From positions 124,001 to 188,000 of the forward strand of contig NZ_LBMD01000006.1 in assembly GCF_001293645.1 (NCBI RefSeq): a DNA stretch of 64,000 nucleotides, read 5' to 3'. The DNA is from Bacillus sp. CHD6a (lineage in GTDB: Bacteria; Bacillota; Bacilli; Bacillales; Bacillaceae_I). The notes beneath the pieces are model-generated. The model was not told the DNA's origin. It saw only the letters and a list, made by a program, of their open reading frames with translations, and did no database searches. Positions 56,205 to 64,000 of the stretch are shown here, in pieces (within the stretch, counting starts at the first letter, position 1; the number at the start of each line of letters is the position of its first letter). The position numbers and the translations under genes are program-made.

Positions 56205-56285
56205 TTGGAAACTTTAGCAAAAGTGTTGATTGGATGTTGTATTGTGTTTGTTTTAATTGGTATTATTTATCTTTTTGTAGCATAA
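56205..56285 (+). CDS. Possible 26-residue membrane peptide
   Basis: TTG 56205 follows AAGGAG, which overlaps the yshE stop, with 9 bases spacing. The frame encodes a short polar start (LETLAK) and one hydrophobic helix ending YLFVA. Translational coupling to yshE is plausible. Its small size leaves it uncertain. Confidence 0.4.
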   Translation: METLAKVLIGCCIVFVLIGIIYLFVA

Positions 56286-56301
56286 AGAGTTAATAACAGT
56301 G

Positions 56302-56346
56302 AGGAAGAAGAAGCAAGTTTCACATTGCTGATTCTTCCTTTTTTAA
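56302..56346 (+). terminator. Terminator after yshE
   Basis: AGGAAGAAGAAGCAAG pairs imperfectly with TTGCTGATTCTTCCT, followed by TTTTTT. Confidence 0.7.
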
Positions 56347-56357
56347 GTATAAAATAC

Positions 56358-56487
56358 AGTTGATTTCCGTTCCAAGCGCTTCGCTTGCCTGCGGGCGGTC
56401 CGGAAGCCTCCTCGGGCATTCGCCCTGTGGGGTCTTCCCTGTCCCTTCCTCCCGCGGGCGTCTGCGCGCCTTCCACTCCAATCAACT
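56358..56487 (-). repeat. Dispersed folded repeat, reverse copy
   Basis: AGTTGATT and AATCAACT ends pair. The interior is the reverse complement of the forward copies (GAAGCCTCCTCGGGCATTCG region). It faces a forward copy 85 bp away. Confidence 0.85.
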
Positions 56488-56572
56488 AGGTGACTTCATT
56501 CCCATTAGTCAAAAAAGCTATCTAATCGAGGTTTCTGAAGTACCAATAAAGCTTCTTTAACATAGTTTCCAG

Positions 56573-56700
56573 CTGTGGATTGGAGCAAATGACGAAGACT
56601 CCAGCGGGGGGAGTAACGGTAGAGTGAGACCCCATAGCGCAGCGAGGAGGCTCAAGCACCGTCCCGCGGAAAGCGAAGTTATTTGCGGAAAGGAATAGCG
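56573..56700 (+). repeat. Dispersed folded repeat, forward copy
   Basis: It starts CTGTGGATTGG, with GCGGGGGGAGTAACGGT pairing with ACCGTCCCGC. The right end (GAAAGGAATAGCGG) has decayed, so terminal pairing is weaker. Together with the reverse copy it fills 56286-56822, where no gene is seen. Confidence 0.8.
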
Positions 56701-56822
56701 GCGATTAACCACTCACTAATGTTACTAGGAGGTTTTTCTTACTCCAGATAAGTTGTAGAGCAGGGAGAATGGGTGGGTTTGGAGAATAGAGAATATAGGT
56801 TTTATGGGAGGGGGTTCTTGAG

Positions 56823-57317
56823 ATGCAGTTTAAGACTACGGAACTACCGGGGATTGGGAAGAAGCTATCATTTGTTACGGCTGAAGGTAATATGGTGGTG
56901 TTGGTTGTTCACCATTCAGGAAAACGGGAAATGTATTTTTTTGAAGACCCAGATCATGATGAAGCAGATTTCTCCATCTCTTTGACCTCAGATGAAACAA
57001 GGGAACTTGGTGCTCAACTGCTAGGTGCTATTTATCAACCTGTAGATATGGATAAGATGAAAATATTTAAGAAACAAATCATTATTGAGTGGATCGAAGT
57101 GAAAAAAGCTTCCACATTAATTGGAAAATCGATAGGAGAATCAAAAATAAGAACCAAAACAGGTGCATCTATTATTGGAATTGTAAAAGGGGAAGATAAC
57201 ATCGCCGTACCAGATGTCGATGTAAAGCTCCATGAAAAGGATATATTGATGGTTTGTGGCAAACAAGCGCAAATAGAAAAACTGACCAAGCTTTGCGAGG
57301 GAGGGACTGCTACCTGA
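56823..57317 (+). CDS. khtT: KhtT-like regulatory subunit of a K+/H+ antiporter
   Basis: The 164-residue cytosolic protein has an N-terminal domain with the FKTTELPGIGKKLSF and FFEDPD pattern of KhtT. Its C-terminal TrkA_C domain is at about 80-160 (LIGKSIGESKIRTKTGASIIGI, given in part; LHEKDILMVCGK). In B. subtilis KhtT controls the KhtU antiporter and its TrkA_C domain binds cyclic di-AMP. GGGAGGGGG precedes the ATG. The stop overlaps the next ATG (TGATG), coupling the two. Confidence 0.88.
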   Translation: MQFKTTELPGIGKKLSFVTAEGNMVVLVVHHSGKREMYFFEDPDHDEADFSISLTSDETRELGAQLLGAIYQPVDMDKMKIFKKQIIIEWIEVKKASTLIGKSIGESKIRTKTGASIIGIVKGEDNIAVPDVDVKLHEKDILMVCGKQAQIEKLTKLCEGGTAT

Positions 57318-58495
57318 TGCATGAAGGTACTCCAATTCTCGTAAGCATAGGAGTCATACTACTCGTTCTATTTGTTATCGGATATGTCGGAGGGAAAATG
57401 AAGATCCCTGGCGTCATACTTTATATATTTTTAGGACTTGGCATCGGAACATTTATAACAGAAAATGAATTATTGCATACTGCTAGTGAAATAGGCATTG
57501 TACTATTATTTTTTCTACTTGGTCTTGAATTCCCCTTAAAAAAATTAAAAAATATGGCACTCAAGGTTTGGAAACCTGGGTTATTGGATGTAGCCTTAAA
57601 CTTTGGAATGTCTACTATTATCTGTCTCTTCTTTGGTCTAGATCTTTTAACTTCCTTCTTAATAGGCGGTGTCCTATATGCCACAAGTTCCTCGATTTCT
57701 GCCAAGCTACTCGAAAGTACGAAACGATTGGCAAATGCAGAGTCTGAATACATACTTGCGATTCTCATCTTTGAAGATGTTGTGGCACCAATCATTGTTG
57801 CAGTCCTAATTGGATTGGCTTCGGACAGCGGGATAACAGGGATGGACTTTGTCATTCTTTTGGGTAAGATCATGTTGTTAACCACAGGTGCGATGGTCAT
57901 TGGTCGCTATGGCTTCACTCGTTTGGAGAAATTTTTTGAGCGATTGGTCGGAAGTGATATTTTCATTATGCTAACAGTTGGTATTGCACTTAGTTATGCA
58001 GGCATTGCCTTGTTACTTGGGCTGTCAGAAGTATTAGGGGCATTTTTAGCAGGTATCATGCTTGCCGAAACGAAGCGTTCTGAAGATATCGAGCAGGTTA
58101 CTTTACCTGTGAGAGATTTACTTTTACCTATATTTTTTATGCATTTCGGCACGACGATAGACCTGGGAGAAGGAGTACCGTATGTAGGATTACTGTTTAC
58201 ATTGATTGGATGGGCTTTGCTGGGAAAAATTTTGGTAGGAATGCTTGGAGGTAGATGGTACGGGCTCACAAAGAGGGTTGCTTTACGAGCTGGTTTTTCA
58301 CTCACACCAAGAGGAGAATTCTCCGTGGTTATTGCATCGATTGCCACTGGAGCAACCAAATTATTTAGTAGCGTGTTCATCCTGGTTTCTGCGATACTTG
58401 GAATCTTACTTTTTATTTTTGCGCCAAAACTAACGAATATATTTTATGAAAAGAAGAAGATAAAAAAGGACATAAATCTGAAGGTTCCTGGTTAA
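57317..58495 (+). CDS. khtU: KhtU-like CPA2 cation:proton antiporter
   Basis: The 392-residue protein has about 12 membrane helices of the Kef/CPA2 family. FLLGLEFPLKKLK and a central LIFEDVVAPIIVAV segment carry the conserved acidic ion-binding Asp. The C-terminal SLTPRGEFSVVIAS motif is also typical. It probably exports K+ in exchange for H+, for pH or methylglyoxal tolerance. The ATG at 57317 shares a base with the khtT stop. The 21-codon extension in the same frame overlaps khtT and is rejected. No KhtS-like third gene is seen. B. subtilis has no such pair between yshE and lcfA. Confidence 0.88.
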   Translation: MHEGTPILVSIGVILLVLFVIGYVGGKMKIPGVILYIFLGLGIGTFITENELLHTASEIGIVLLFFLLGLEFPLKKLKNMALKVWKPGLLDVALNFGMSTIICLFFGLDLLTSFLIGGVLYATSSSISAKLLESTKRLANAESEYILAILIFEDVVAPIIVAVLIGLASDSGITGMDFVILLGKIMLLTTGAMVIGRYGFTRLEKFFERLVGSDIFIMLTVGIALSYAGIALLLGLSEVLGAFLAGIMLAETKRSEDIEQVTLPVRDLLLPIFFMHFGTTIDLGEGVPYVGLLFTLIGWALLGKILVGMLGGRWYGLTKRVALRAGFSLTPRGEFSVVIASIATGATKLFSSVFILVSAILGILLFIFAPKLTNIFYEKKKIKKDINLKVPG

Positions 58496-58519
58496 GTGTT
58501 GTCATAATTCATCATTTTT

Positions 58520-58548
58520 TGCAAAAATCAAAAAAATGTTATAATTTT
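58520..58548 (+). promoter_or_regulatory. Candidate lcfA promoter
   Basis: TTTGCA and TATAAT are separated by 16 bases, about 85 bases before lcfA. No FadR palindrome is visible here, unlike upstream of fadR. Confidence 0.45.
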
Positions 58549-58627
58549 TATAGAATTGCTGATATACTATAACAAACAGATATGGGCCTTTTGTAGTAGT
58601 ACAGGCCGATAAAGAGGAGGGAATGGT

Positions 58628-60316
58628 ATGGAGCAAATAGTGAATAAGCCATGGCTATCACATTATCCTGAAGAAATACCTCATGAGATCAACTTCGAAG
58701 AGCGAACACTGCAGTCTTATTTGAAACAAGCGGCGGAAGAATATCCAACAAAAACGGCTATCAGCTTCCTCGGTAAAAAATTAACATTTGAAGAAGTTTA
58801 TGATCAATCTTTAAAACTGGCAAACTACTTAAAAGGACTTGGAATTGAAAAAGGCGACAGAGTGTCTATCATGCTCCCGAACTGCCCACAAGCTGTCATC
58901 AGCTATTATGGCGTTCTTTTTGCAGGCGGTATTGTTGTGCAAACAAATCCACTATACATGGAACGTGAACTGGAATACCAAATCAATGATTCCGGTTCCG
59001 AGATCATCATCACGTTAGATATTTTATATCCAAGAGTGTCAAAGGTGAAAGCGCTAACAAAACTGAAGCATGTGATCGTAACCGGAATAAAGGACTATCT
59101 GCCGTTCCCGAAAAATATGCTTTACCCTTTTGTTCAGAAAAAACAGTACGGAATTGTGGTGAAGGTGGAGCATAGTGGCCAAAATCACTTGTTTACCGAA
59201 ATCATTAAACAATCGGAAGCTCAAACGATTGATGTACCGATCAATCCTAACGATGACCTCGCGTTACTGCAATATACAGGAGGCACTACAGGATTCCCCA
59301 AAGGTGTTATGTTAACACATATGAATCTTGTCTCCAATTCAATTATGAGTGTCAACTGGATGTACAGATGCCAAAAGGGCCAGGAAAAGGTTATTGGAAT
59401 CCTACCGTTCTTCCATGTATACGGAATGACGGCAGTAATGAACCTTTCCATCATGCAGGCATATGAAATGATACTACTACCGAAGTTTGACCCGGAAACA
59501 ACATTGAAAACCATTCAGAAGGAAAAGCCGACACTTTTCCCTGGAGCACCAACCATCTATATTTCTCTTTTGAATCATCCTGATATCAAAAAGTATGATT
59601 TATCTTCTATTGATTCTTGTATCAGCGGTTCAGCAGCCCTGCCTGTTGAAGTGCAAGAACAGTTTGAGCGTGTAACAGGAGGAAAGCTTGTAGAAGGCTA
59701 TGGTCTGTCGGAAGCGTCGCCGGTTACACACGCTAATTTCCTTTGGGATGAGAGGGTATCAGGAAGCATAGGAATACCATGGCCAAATACAGAATCTGTC
59801 ATTCTATCCATGGAAAATGGAGAATTGGCACCGACCGGTGAAATTGGAGAAATCGCCGTAAGAGGTCCGCAAATCATGAAAGGATATTGGAACCGAAAAG
59901 AAGAAACCGAAGCTGTCTTGAAAGATGGCTGGCTCTTAACGGGAGATTTAGGTTATATGGATGAGCGCGGTTATTTCTATGTGGTGGATCGTAAAAAGGA
60001 TATGATCATTGCCGGCGGCTTTAATATCTACCCTAGAGAAATTGAGGAAATATTATATGAGCACGAAGAAATTCAAGAAGTGGTTGTCGCAGGAATCCCT
60101 GACCCATATCGCGGTGAAACCGTTAAAGCTTACATCGTGAAAAAGGCTGGTTCCAACCTCACAGAAGAAGAACTAGACCAATATACAAGAAAACACCTTG
60201 CTGCCTACAAGGTGCCAAGATACTATGAATTCAGAGACGAATTGCCAAAGACTGCCGTAGGAAAAATCCTCAGAAGAGCATTGGTGGAAGAAGAAAAACA
60301 GAAAATAGCGAAATGA
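58628..60316 (+). CDS. lcfA: Long-chain fatty acid-CoA ligase
   Basis: It activates fatty acids with ATP and CoA for beta-oxidation. The 562 residues show the AMP-binding signature YTGGTTGFPKG (about 214-224), the VEGYGLSEASP motif, GWLLTGDLGYMDERGY with the hinge DRKKDMI, and the catalytic Lys in PKTAVGKILRR near the C-terminus. AAGAGGAGGG precedes the ATG. It heads the lcfA-fadR-fadB-etfBA cluster. A terminator-like hairpin separates it from fadR. Confidence 0.96.
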   Translation: MEQIVNKPWLSHYPEEIPHEINFEERTLQSYLKQAAEEYPTKTAISFLGKKLTFEEVYDQSLKLANYLKGLGIEKGDRVSIMLPNCPQAVISYYGVLFAGGIVVQTNPLYMERELEYQINDSGSEIIITLDILYPRVSKVKALTKLKHVIVTGIKDYLPFPKNMLYPFVQKKQYGIVVKVEHSGQNHLFTEIIKQSEAQTIDVPINPNDDLALLQYTGGTTGFPKGVMLTHMNLVSNSIMSVNWMYRCQKGQEKVIGILPFFHVYGMTAVMNLSIMQAYEMILLPKFDPETTLKTIQKEKPTLFPGAPTIYISLLNHPDIKKYDLSSIDSCISGSAALPVEVQEQFERVTGGKLVEGYGLSEASPVTHANFLWDERVSGSIGIPWPNTESVILSMENGELAPTGEIGEIAVRGPQIMKGYWNRKEETEAVLKDGWLLTGDLGYMDERGYFYVVDRKKDMIIAGGFNIYPREIEEILYEHEEIQEVVVAGIPDPYRGETVKAYIVKKAGSNLTEEELDQYTRKHLAAYKVPRYYEFRDELPKTAVGKILRRALVEEEKQKIAK

Positions 60317-60326
60317 TAAATATAGA

Positions 60327-60358
60327 GAGGGAGATGTAAAAAACCTCTCTCTCTTTTT
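60327..60358 (+). terminator. Terminator after lcfA
   Basis: AGAGAGGGAG pairs with CTCTCTCTCT around a TGTAAAAAAC loop, followed by TTTTTAAT. Confidence 0.7.
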
Positions 60359-60395
60359 AATAGCAACTTGTACGAAAATTATGATAAGATAATGA

Positions 60396-60449
60396 TTGAC
60401 AGTTCATTCATGGTGCAGTATCATGAAAATATGAATGATTATTCATTCA
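60396..60449 (+). promoter_or_regulatory. fadR promoter and FadR operator
   Basis: TTGACA (60396) and TATCAT (60419) are spaced by 17 bases. TGAATGATTATTCATTCA at 60432-60449 is a full palindrome differing at one position from the FadR consensus TGAATGAMTANTCATTCA. A weaker TTCATTCA half-site lies in the spacer. Acyl-CoA-responsive autorepression is expected. Confidence 0.85.
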
Positions 60450-60471
60450 TTTTTAAAAGGGAGCGAAAAGG

Positions 60472-61059
60472 TTGAAACAACAAAAACCTAAATATAAACA
60501 AATAATAGATGCCGCAGTCATTGTCATTGCGGAAAATGGCTACCATCAAGCACAGGTTTCCAAAATTGCCAAACAAGCTGGAGTAGCAGACGGAACCATC
60601 TATCTTTATTTTAAAAATAAGGAAGACATCCTAATTTCATTGTTTCAAGAGAAAATGGGACTCTTCGTCGAAAAGATTCGTCAAGAAATTGCAGGAAAAT
60701 CGACATCAACAGAGAAATTATTAACGTTGATAGAAAAACATTTTTCCATGCTTGCGGAAGATCACCATCTCGCCATTGTAACCCAGTTGGAATTAAGACA
60801 ATCCAATTTAGAGCTTCGACTTAAGATTAACGAGGTGTTAAAAGGGTATTTGCATGTTGTGGATGAAATTCTACTGGCTGGTACCCAAAACGGTGAGCTT
60901 CGATCTGATTTAGATGTCCGTTTAGCAAGGCAAATGGTATTTGGTACAATAGATGAAACGATTACTACATGGGTCATGAACGATCAAAAGTACGATCTGA
61001 CATCCATTGCACCAAGAGTACATGAACTATTAATCAAAGGGTTTGGAGCTACCCCTTAA
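60472..61059 (+). CDS. fadR: Fatty acid degradation repressor FadR (TetR family)
   Basis: The 195-residue TetR-family repressor releases DNA when it binds long-chain acyl-CoA. The N-terminal helix-turn-helix (KQIIDAAVIVIAENGYHQAQ then VADGTIYLYFKNKEDIL) matches B. subtilis FadR almost exactly. The C-terminal ligand domain has LELRQSNLELRLKINEVLKGYL and GTIDETITTWVMNDQKYD (parts). It starts at TTG 60472 behind AAAAGGGAG. It is autoregulated through the operator just upstream and leads fadB and etfBA. Confidence 0.96.
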   Translation: MKQQKPKYKQIIDAAVIVIAENGYHQAQVSKIAKQAGVADGTIYLYFKNKEDILISLFQEKMGLFVEKIRQEIAGKSTSTEKLLTLIEKHFSMLAEDHHLAIVTQLELRQSNLELRLKINEVLKGYLHVVDEILLAGTQNGELRSDLDVRLARQMVFGTIDETITTWVMNDQKYDLTSIAPRVHELLIKGFGATP

Positions 61060-61098
61060 GTAGCTCTCTGTCTTATACATAAGGAGGGGATTATTTTC

Positions 61099-61872
61099 AT
61101 GGAATTTTTGCAAATGAAAGTAGAAGAACGAATTGCTCTCATCACCATCAACAAAGCCCCCGCGAATGCTTTGTCATCCTCAGTTTTGAAAGAGCTTTCA
61201 TTATTGATGGATGATTTAGAAAAGCAAGAAGAGGTAAGGGTGATTCTGATTCATGGAGAAGGAAGATTCTTCTCTGCAGGTGCAGATATCAAAGAATTCA
61301 CTACGGTGGAAACCGGTGAAGAATTTGCCAAACTTGCGAAATTCGGTCAAGATCTTTTTGAAAGGATGGAGAACTTTCCAAAGCCGATTATTGCAGCCAT
61401 CCATGGTGCAGCTTTAGGTGGAGGCCTTGAACTAGCAATGGGTTGCCATATCCGCTTAGTGACGAAAACAGCTAAACTTGGTCTGCCGGAATTGCAGTTG
61501 GGGCTAATCCCTGGTTTTGCTGGGACTCAGCGTTTACCCAAATTAGTTGGTTCCGCTAAGGCTTTTGAAATGCTGTTTACGAGTGACACTTTAACAGGGG
61601 AAGAAGCTGTTCAATGGGGACTTGCAAACAAAGCCGTCGATGAAGAAGTTTTAATGGATGAAGCTTTTAAGATGGCGAAAAAGATTGCACAAAAAGGACC
61701 AATCTCGGTTGCTTCTGTAATAGAGTTGTCCCGGTTTGCAAAGCATGAAGAATATTATCAAGGCGTAGAAAGAGAAGCGCAATTATTTGGAAGAGTCTTC
61801 ACATCAGAAGATGGCAAAGAGGGTATTACAGCGTTTATGGAAAAAAGAGCTCCTGAATTTAAAGGGAAGTAA
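61099..61872 (+). CDS. fadB: Enoyl-CoA hydratase
   Basis: It hydrates trans-2-enoyl-CoA to 3-hydroxyacyl-CoA in beta-oxidation. The 257-residue crotonase-fold protein has the oxyanion-hole segments FSAGADIKEF (about 58-67) and HGAALGGGLELAMGCH (about 101-116). Catalytic Glu residues are in GLPELQLGLIPG (about 132-143). This is B. subtilis ysiB/fadB in the same order. AAGGAGGGG precedes the ATG. It is probably co-transcribed with fadR. Confidence 0.94.
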   Translation: MEFLQMKVEERIALITINKAPANALSSSVLKELSLLMDDLEKQEEVRVILIHGEGRFFSAGADIKEFTTVETGEEFAKLAKFGQDLFERMENFPKPIIAAIHGAALGGGLELAMGCHIRLVTKTAKLGLPELQLGLIPGFAGTQRLPKLVGSAKAFEMLFTSDTLTGEEAVQWGLANKAVDEEVLMDEAFKMAKKIAQKGPISVASVIELSRFAKHEEYYQGVEREAQLFGRVFTSEDGKEGITAFMEKRAPEFKGK

Positions 61873-61937
61873 TTTTTTTTATAATATAAAATCTGAATAT
61901 TACTAATAAAATTAATGTTTAAACAGGAGGTACTGTG

Positions 61938-62711
61938 ATGAATATTTTTGTTTTATTAAAAAGAACATTTGATACTGAGGAAAGACTAACTGTTTCAAAT
62001 GGCAGTATAAATGAAGATGGTGCAGAATTCATTATTAACCCATACGACGAGTACGCGGTAGAAGAAGCGATTCAAGTAAGAGACACACATGGCGGAGAAG
62101 TAACAGTTGTGACAGTCGGTTCTGAAGAGGCAGAAAAAGAGCTTCGTACGGCTCTTGCGATGGGTGCTGACAAAGCTGTGTTAATAAACACAGAAGATGA
62201 CGTAGAAAACGGAGATCAATTTACAACAGCGAAAATTATGGCTGAATTCTTAAAAGATAAGGATGCAGACTTGATTATCGGGGGGAACGTTGCAATTGAC
62301 GGTGGTTCCGGACAAGTTGGACCTCGTGTAGCGGAATTATTGGACATTCCTTATGTAACGACTATCACAAAGCTAGAAATCGAAGGCGGAAAAGCTACAA
62401 TCGTGCGCGATGTGGAAGGAGATTCCGAAGTTATCGAAACAACCCTTCCATTGCTTGTAACAGCACAACAAGGATTAAACGATCCGCGCTATCCATCTCT
62501 ACCTGGGATAATGAAGGCAAAGAAAAAGCCGCTTGAAGAATTAGAATTAGATGATTTAGACCTGGATGAAGATGATGTAGAAGCGAAGACAAAAACGCTT
62601 GAAATCTACCTACCTCCGAAAAAAGAAGCAGGTCGCGTGCTTCAAGGTGAGTTGGATGCACAAGTAAAAGAATTGGTTTCCGCATTAAGAAACGAAGCGA
62701 AAGTAATCTAA
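61938..62711 (+). CDS. etfB: Electron transfer flavoprotein beta subunit
   Basis: It accepts electrons from acyl-CoA dehydrogenase. The 257 residues equal B. subtilis EtfB. The AMP-binding and signature region TALAMGADKAVLI and IIGGNVAIDGGSGQVGPRVAE are intact, followed by the recognition loop (NDPRYPSLPGIMKAKKK). The ATG at 61938 is preferred to the adjacent GTG behind CAGGAGG. Its partner etfA follows after a 171-bp gap containing a folded repeat copy. Confidence 0.96.
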   Translation: MNIFVLLKRTFDTEERLTVSNGSINEDGAEFIINPYDEYAVEEAIQVRDTHGGEVTVVTVGSEEAEKELRTALAMGADKAVLINTEDDVENGDQFTTAKIMAEFLKDKDADLIIGGNVAIDGGSGQVGPRVAELLDIPYVTTITKLEIEGGKATIVRDVEGDSEVIETTLPLLVTAQQGLNDPRYPSLPGIMKAKKKPLEELELDDLDLDEDDVEAKTKTLEIYLPPKKEAGRVLQGELDAQVKELVSALRNEAKVI

Positions 62712-62727
62712 GACGTCATATAAACAT

Positions 62728-62847
62728 TTAGCGTTTAATTGGAGCAGATGACTTAGACTCCGGCGGGAGGTAGCACTTAGGTGAGAACCCGCAGGTTTCA
62801 GAAGGACCAGCAAGTGCCCCGCGGAAATAAAAGTGTCGTTAAACAGT
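62728..62847 (+). repeat. Dispersed folded repeat between etfB and etfA
   Basis: Diverged copy: left GCGTTTAATTGGAGC, centre GACTCCGGCGGGAGGTAGC with AGGTGAGAACCCGCAGG, right GCCCCGCGG and GTTAAACAG. The TTTAA/TTAAA ends pair. It belongs to the GGCGGGAGG subfamily. Confidence 0.75.
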
Positions 62848-62882
62848 ATTATAGATAGATACATGGACAGGAGGAGACAAAC

Positions 62883-63860
62883 ATGGCAAGAAAAGTATTA
62901 ACACTAGCAGAAGTGCGTGATTCCGCATTACGTAATGTATCATTTGAAGCAATTGCAGCAGGGAAAACAGTAGCAGAAGGTGGGGAAGTAGTTTCTGTAC
63001 TAGTTGGGGAAGGTGTAGGATCACTTGCTCAAGAACTAATTGCTTACGGTGCTGACCGTGTTGTGACAATTGAACACGCTAACTTGAAAGCGTACACATC
63101 TGACGGTTACTCTCAAGCTTTAAAAGCAGTCATTGATTCTGAAAACCCAGAAGGAATTATTTTCGGGCATACAGCTTTAGGAAAAGACTTGTCTCCTAAA
63201 TTGGCTTCCAAATTAAATTCAGGCTTGATTTCTGATGCAACAGAAGTGGAAGAGGTTGGTGGAAACTTAGTTTTCACAAGGCCAATCTACTCTGGAAAAG
63301 CATTTGAAAAGAAAATCGTAACAGACGGCGTCATTTTTGCAACAGTACGTCCAAACAACATTGCATCTCTTGAAAAAGATGATTCACGTACAGGTGACGT
63401 TTCTTCTCTTGATGTTGATGTGAAGGATCTTCGCACAATCATTAAAGAAGTCGTTCGTAAAGCTACAGAGGGTGTAGATCTTTCCGAGGCGAAAGTAGTA
63501 GTAGCTGGTGGTCGTGGAGTAAAATCTGAAGAAGGCTTTGAGCCATTAAAAGAATTGGCAGACGTACTTGGAGCGGCAGTTGGTGCTTCCCGTGGAGCGT
63601 GTGACGCAGACTATTGTGATTACTCTCTGCAAATCGGTCAAACTGGTAAAGTCGTTACTCCTGACCTTTATATTGCTTGCGGTATCTCCGGAGCGATTCA
63701 GCATCTTGCTGGTATGTCCAACTCTAAAGTAATCGTAGCAATCAATAAAGACCCAGAAGCAAACATTTTCAAAGTAGCTGACTACGGCATCGTCGGTGAC
63801 CTGTTTGAAGTGGTTCCGATGTTAACAGCTGAATTTAAAAAGCTATTGGTAACGAACTAA
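62883..63860 (+). CDS. etfA: Electron transfer flavoprotein alpha subunit
   Basis: FAD-carrying subunit that passes electrons from beta-oxidation to the respiratory chain. The 325 residues comprise an N-terminal domain (1-185) and a C-terminal FAD domain. The latter has VVAGGRGVKSEEGFEPLKELA, GASRGACDADY, QIGQTGKVVTPDLYIACGISG (in part) and SKVIVAINKDPEANIF. GGAGGAGACAA precedes the ATG. It ends the fatty-acid cluster in this window. trxA is expected downstream by analogy with B. subtilis but is outside. Confidence 0.97.
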   Translation: MARKVLTLAEVRDSALRNVSFEAIAAGKTVAEGGEVVSVLVGEGVGSLAQELIAYGADRVVTIEHANLKAYTSDGYSQALKAVIDSENPEGIIFGHTALGKDLSPKLASKLNSGLISDATEVEEVGGNLVFTRPIYSGKAFEKKIVTDGVIFATVRPNNIASLEKDDSRTGDVSSLDVDVKDLRTIIKEVVRKATEGVDLSEAKVVVAGGRGVKSEEGFEPLKELADVLGAAVGASRGACDADYCDYSLQIGQTGKVVTPDLYIACGISGAIQHLAGMSNSKVIVAINKDPEANIFKVADYGIVGDLFEVVPMLTAEFKKLLVTN

Positions 63861-63867
63861 GAGTAAA

Positions 63868-63903
63868 TGACAGTCAGGCACATTTAGTGCTTGGCTGTTT
63901 TAA
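63868..63903 (+). terminator. Terminator of the etf genes
   Basis: ACAGTCAGGCAC pairs with GTGCTTGGCTGT (G-T wobbles) around ATTTA, followed by TTTTAATG. Confidence 0.75.
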
Positions 63904-63932
63904 TGTGATGGATGGATTTGAGGAAAACCTAG

Positions 63933-64000
63933 CTGGTGATTGGAGCACAAGGGGAAAGACTCCTGAGGGAGATAGCGCTAGCCCGCAGTTGGCGAGGAGA
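63933..64000 (+). repeat. Dispersed folded repeat, cut by the window end
   Basis: CTGGTGATTGGAGC and GAGGGAGATAGCGCTAG show a copy of the AGCGCT subfamily. Only its left half is inside the window. Confidence 0.75.

Overview
This window is chromosomal DNA of a low-GC, endospore-forming Bacillaceae species. Gene order follows the Bacillus subtilis pfkA-to-etfA region closely, and spore genes are present (cotA, ytvI, ytaF, ytxC, sspI). Initiation signals are typical: strong AGGAGG ribosome binding sites, many TTG and GTG starts, and an AUU start at infC. The species cannot be named from the sequence alone. No rRNA, tRNA, CRISPR array, prophage or transposase gene was seen.

Layout. 1-4600: lower glycolysis (pfkA, pyk), fxsA and a secreted DUF1002 protein. 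4700-10700: an accessory block with the laccase cotA, a broken kinase-like gene, small orphan genes, a sodium:solute symporter pair and a Yip1-type membrane protein. 11200-20450: ytvI, a DUF441 protein, the TCA genes citZ, icd and mdh, a MaoC-like hydratase, and phoPR. 20770-32800: hflKC, polA, mutM, ytaF, coaE, gapB, speD, nrdR and dnaB. 32900-37230: a lipid kinase in the place where dnaI is expected, ytxC, and T-box-controlled thrS. 37700-44200: infC-rpmI-rplT, ysdA, a TVP38 protein, ysdB, a dUTPase, ysdC, sspI and a SpoU-type methyltransferase. 44200-48100: T-box-controlled pheST. 49270-50620: a candidate SOS-controlled type I toxin-antitoxin pair next to rnhC. 50700-56300: zapA, cvpA, polX, mutS2 and yshE. 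56800-58500: a khtTU-like K+/H+ antiporter. 58600-63860: fatty-acid degradation genes lcfA, fadR, fadB, etfB and etfA.

Regulation readable in the sequence. Three CcpN-type boxes flank the gapB promoter. A consensus cre overlaps the MaoC gene promoter, and weaker cre-like sites lie in the pfkA-pyk gap and the citZ leader. A FadR palindrome lies just downstream of the fadR promoter. A sigma-W type promoter precedes ysdB. Both synthetase loci carry T-box leaders with readable specifier codons (ACC for Thr, TTC for Phe).

Three kinds of non-coding sequence stand out. (1) A dispersed folded repeat of about 125-160 bp has some 16 full, partial or decayed copies. Its paired arms change together between copies, which indicates a maintained structure. 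(2) Two long 52-bp tandem arrays either side of the pheST block share a 28-bp core. (3) A 31-residue hydrophobic peptide gene with a LexA-type box over its promoter is opposed by a convergent antisense RNA. This third item is the best candidate for an undescribed system here.
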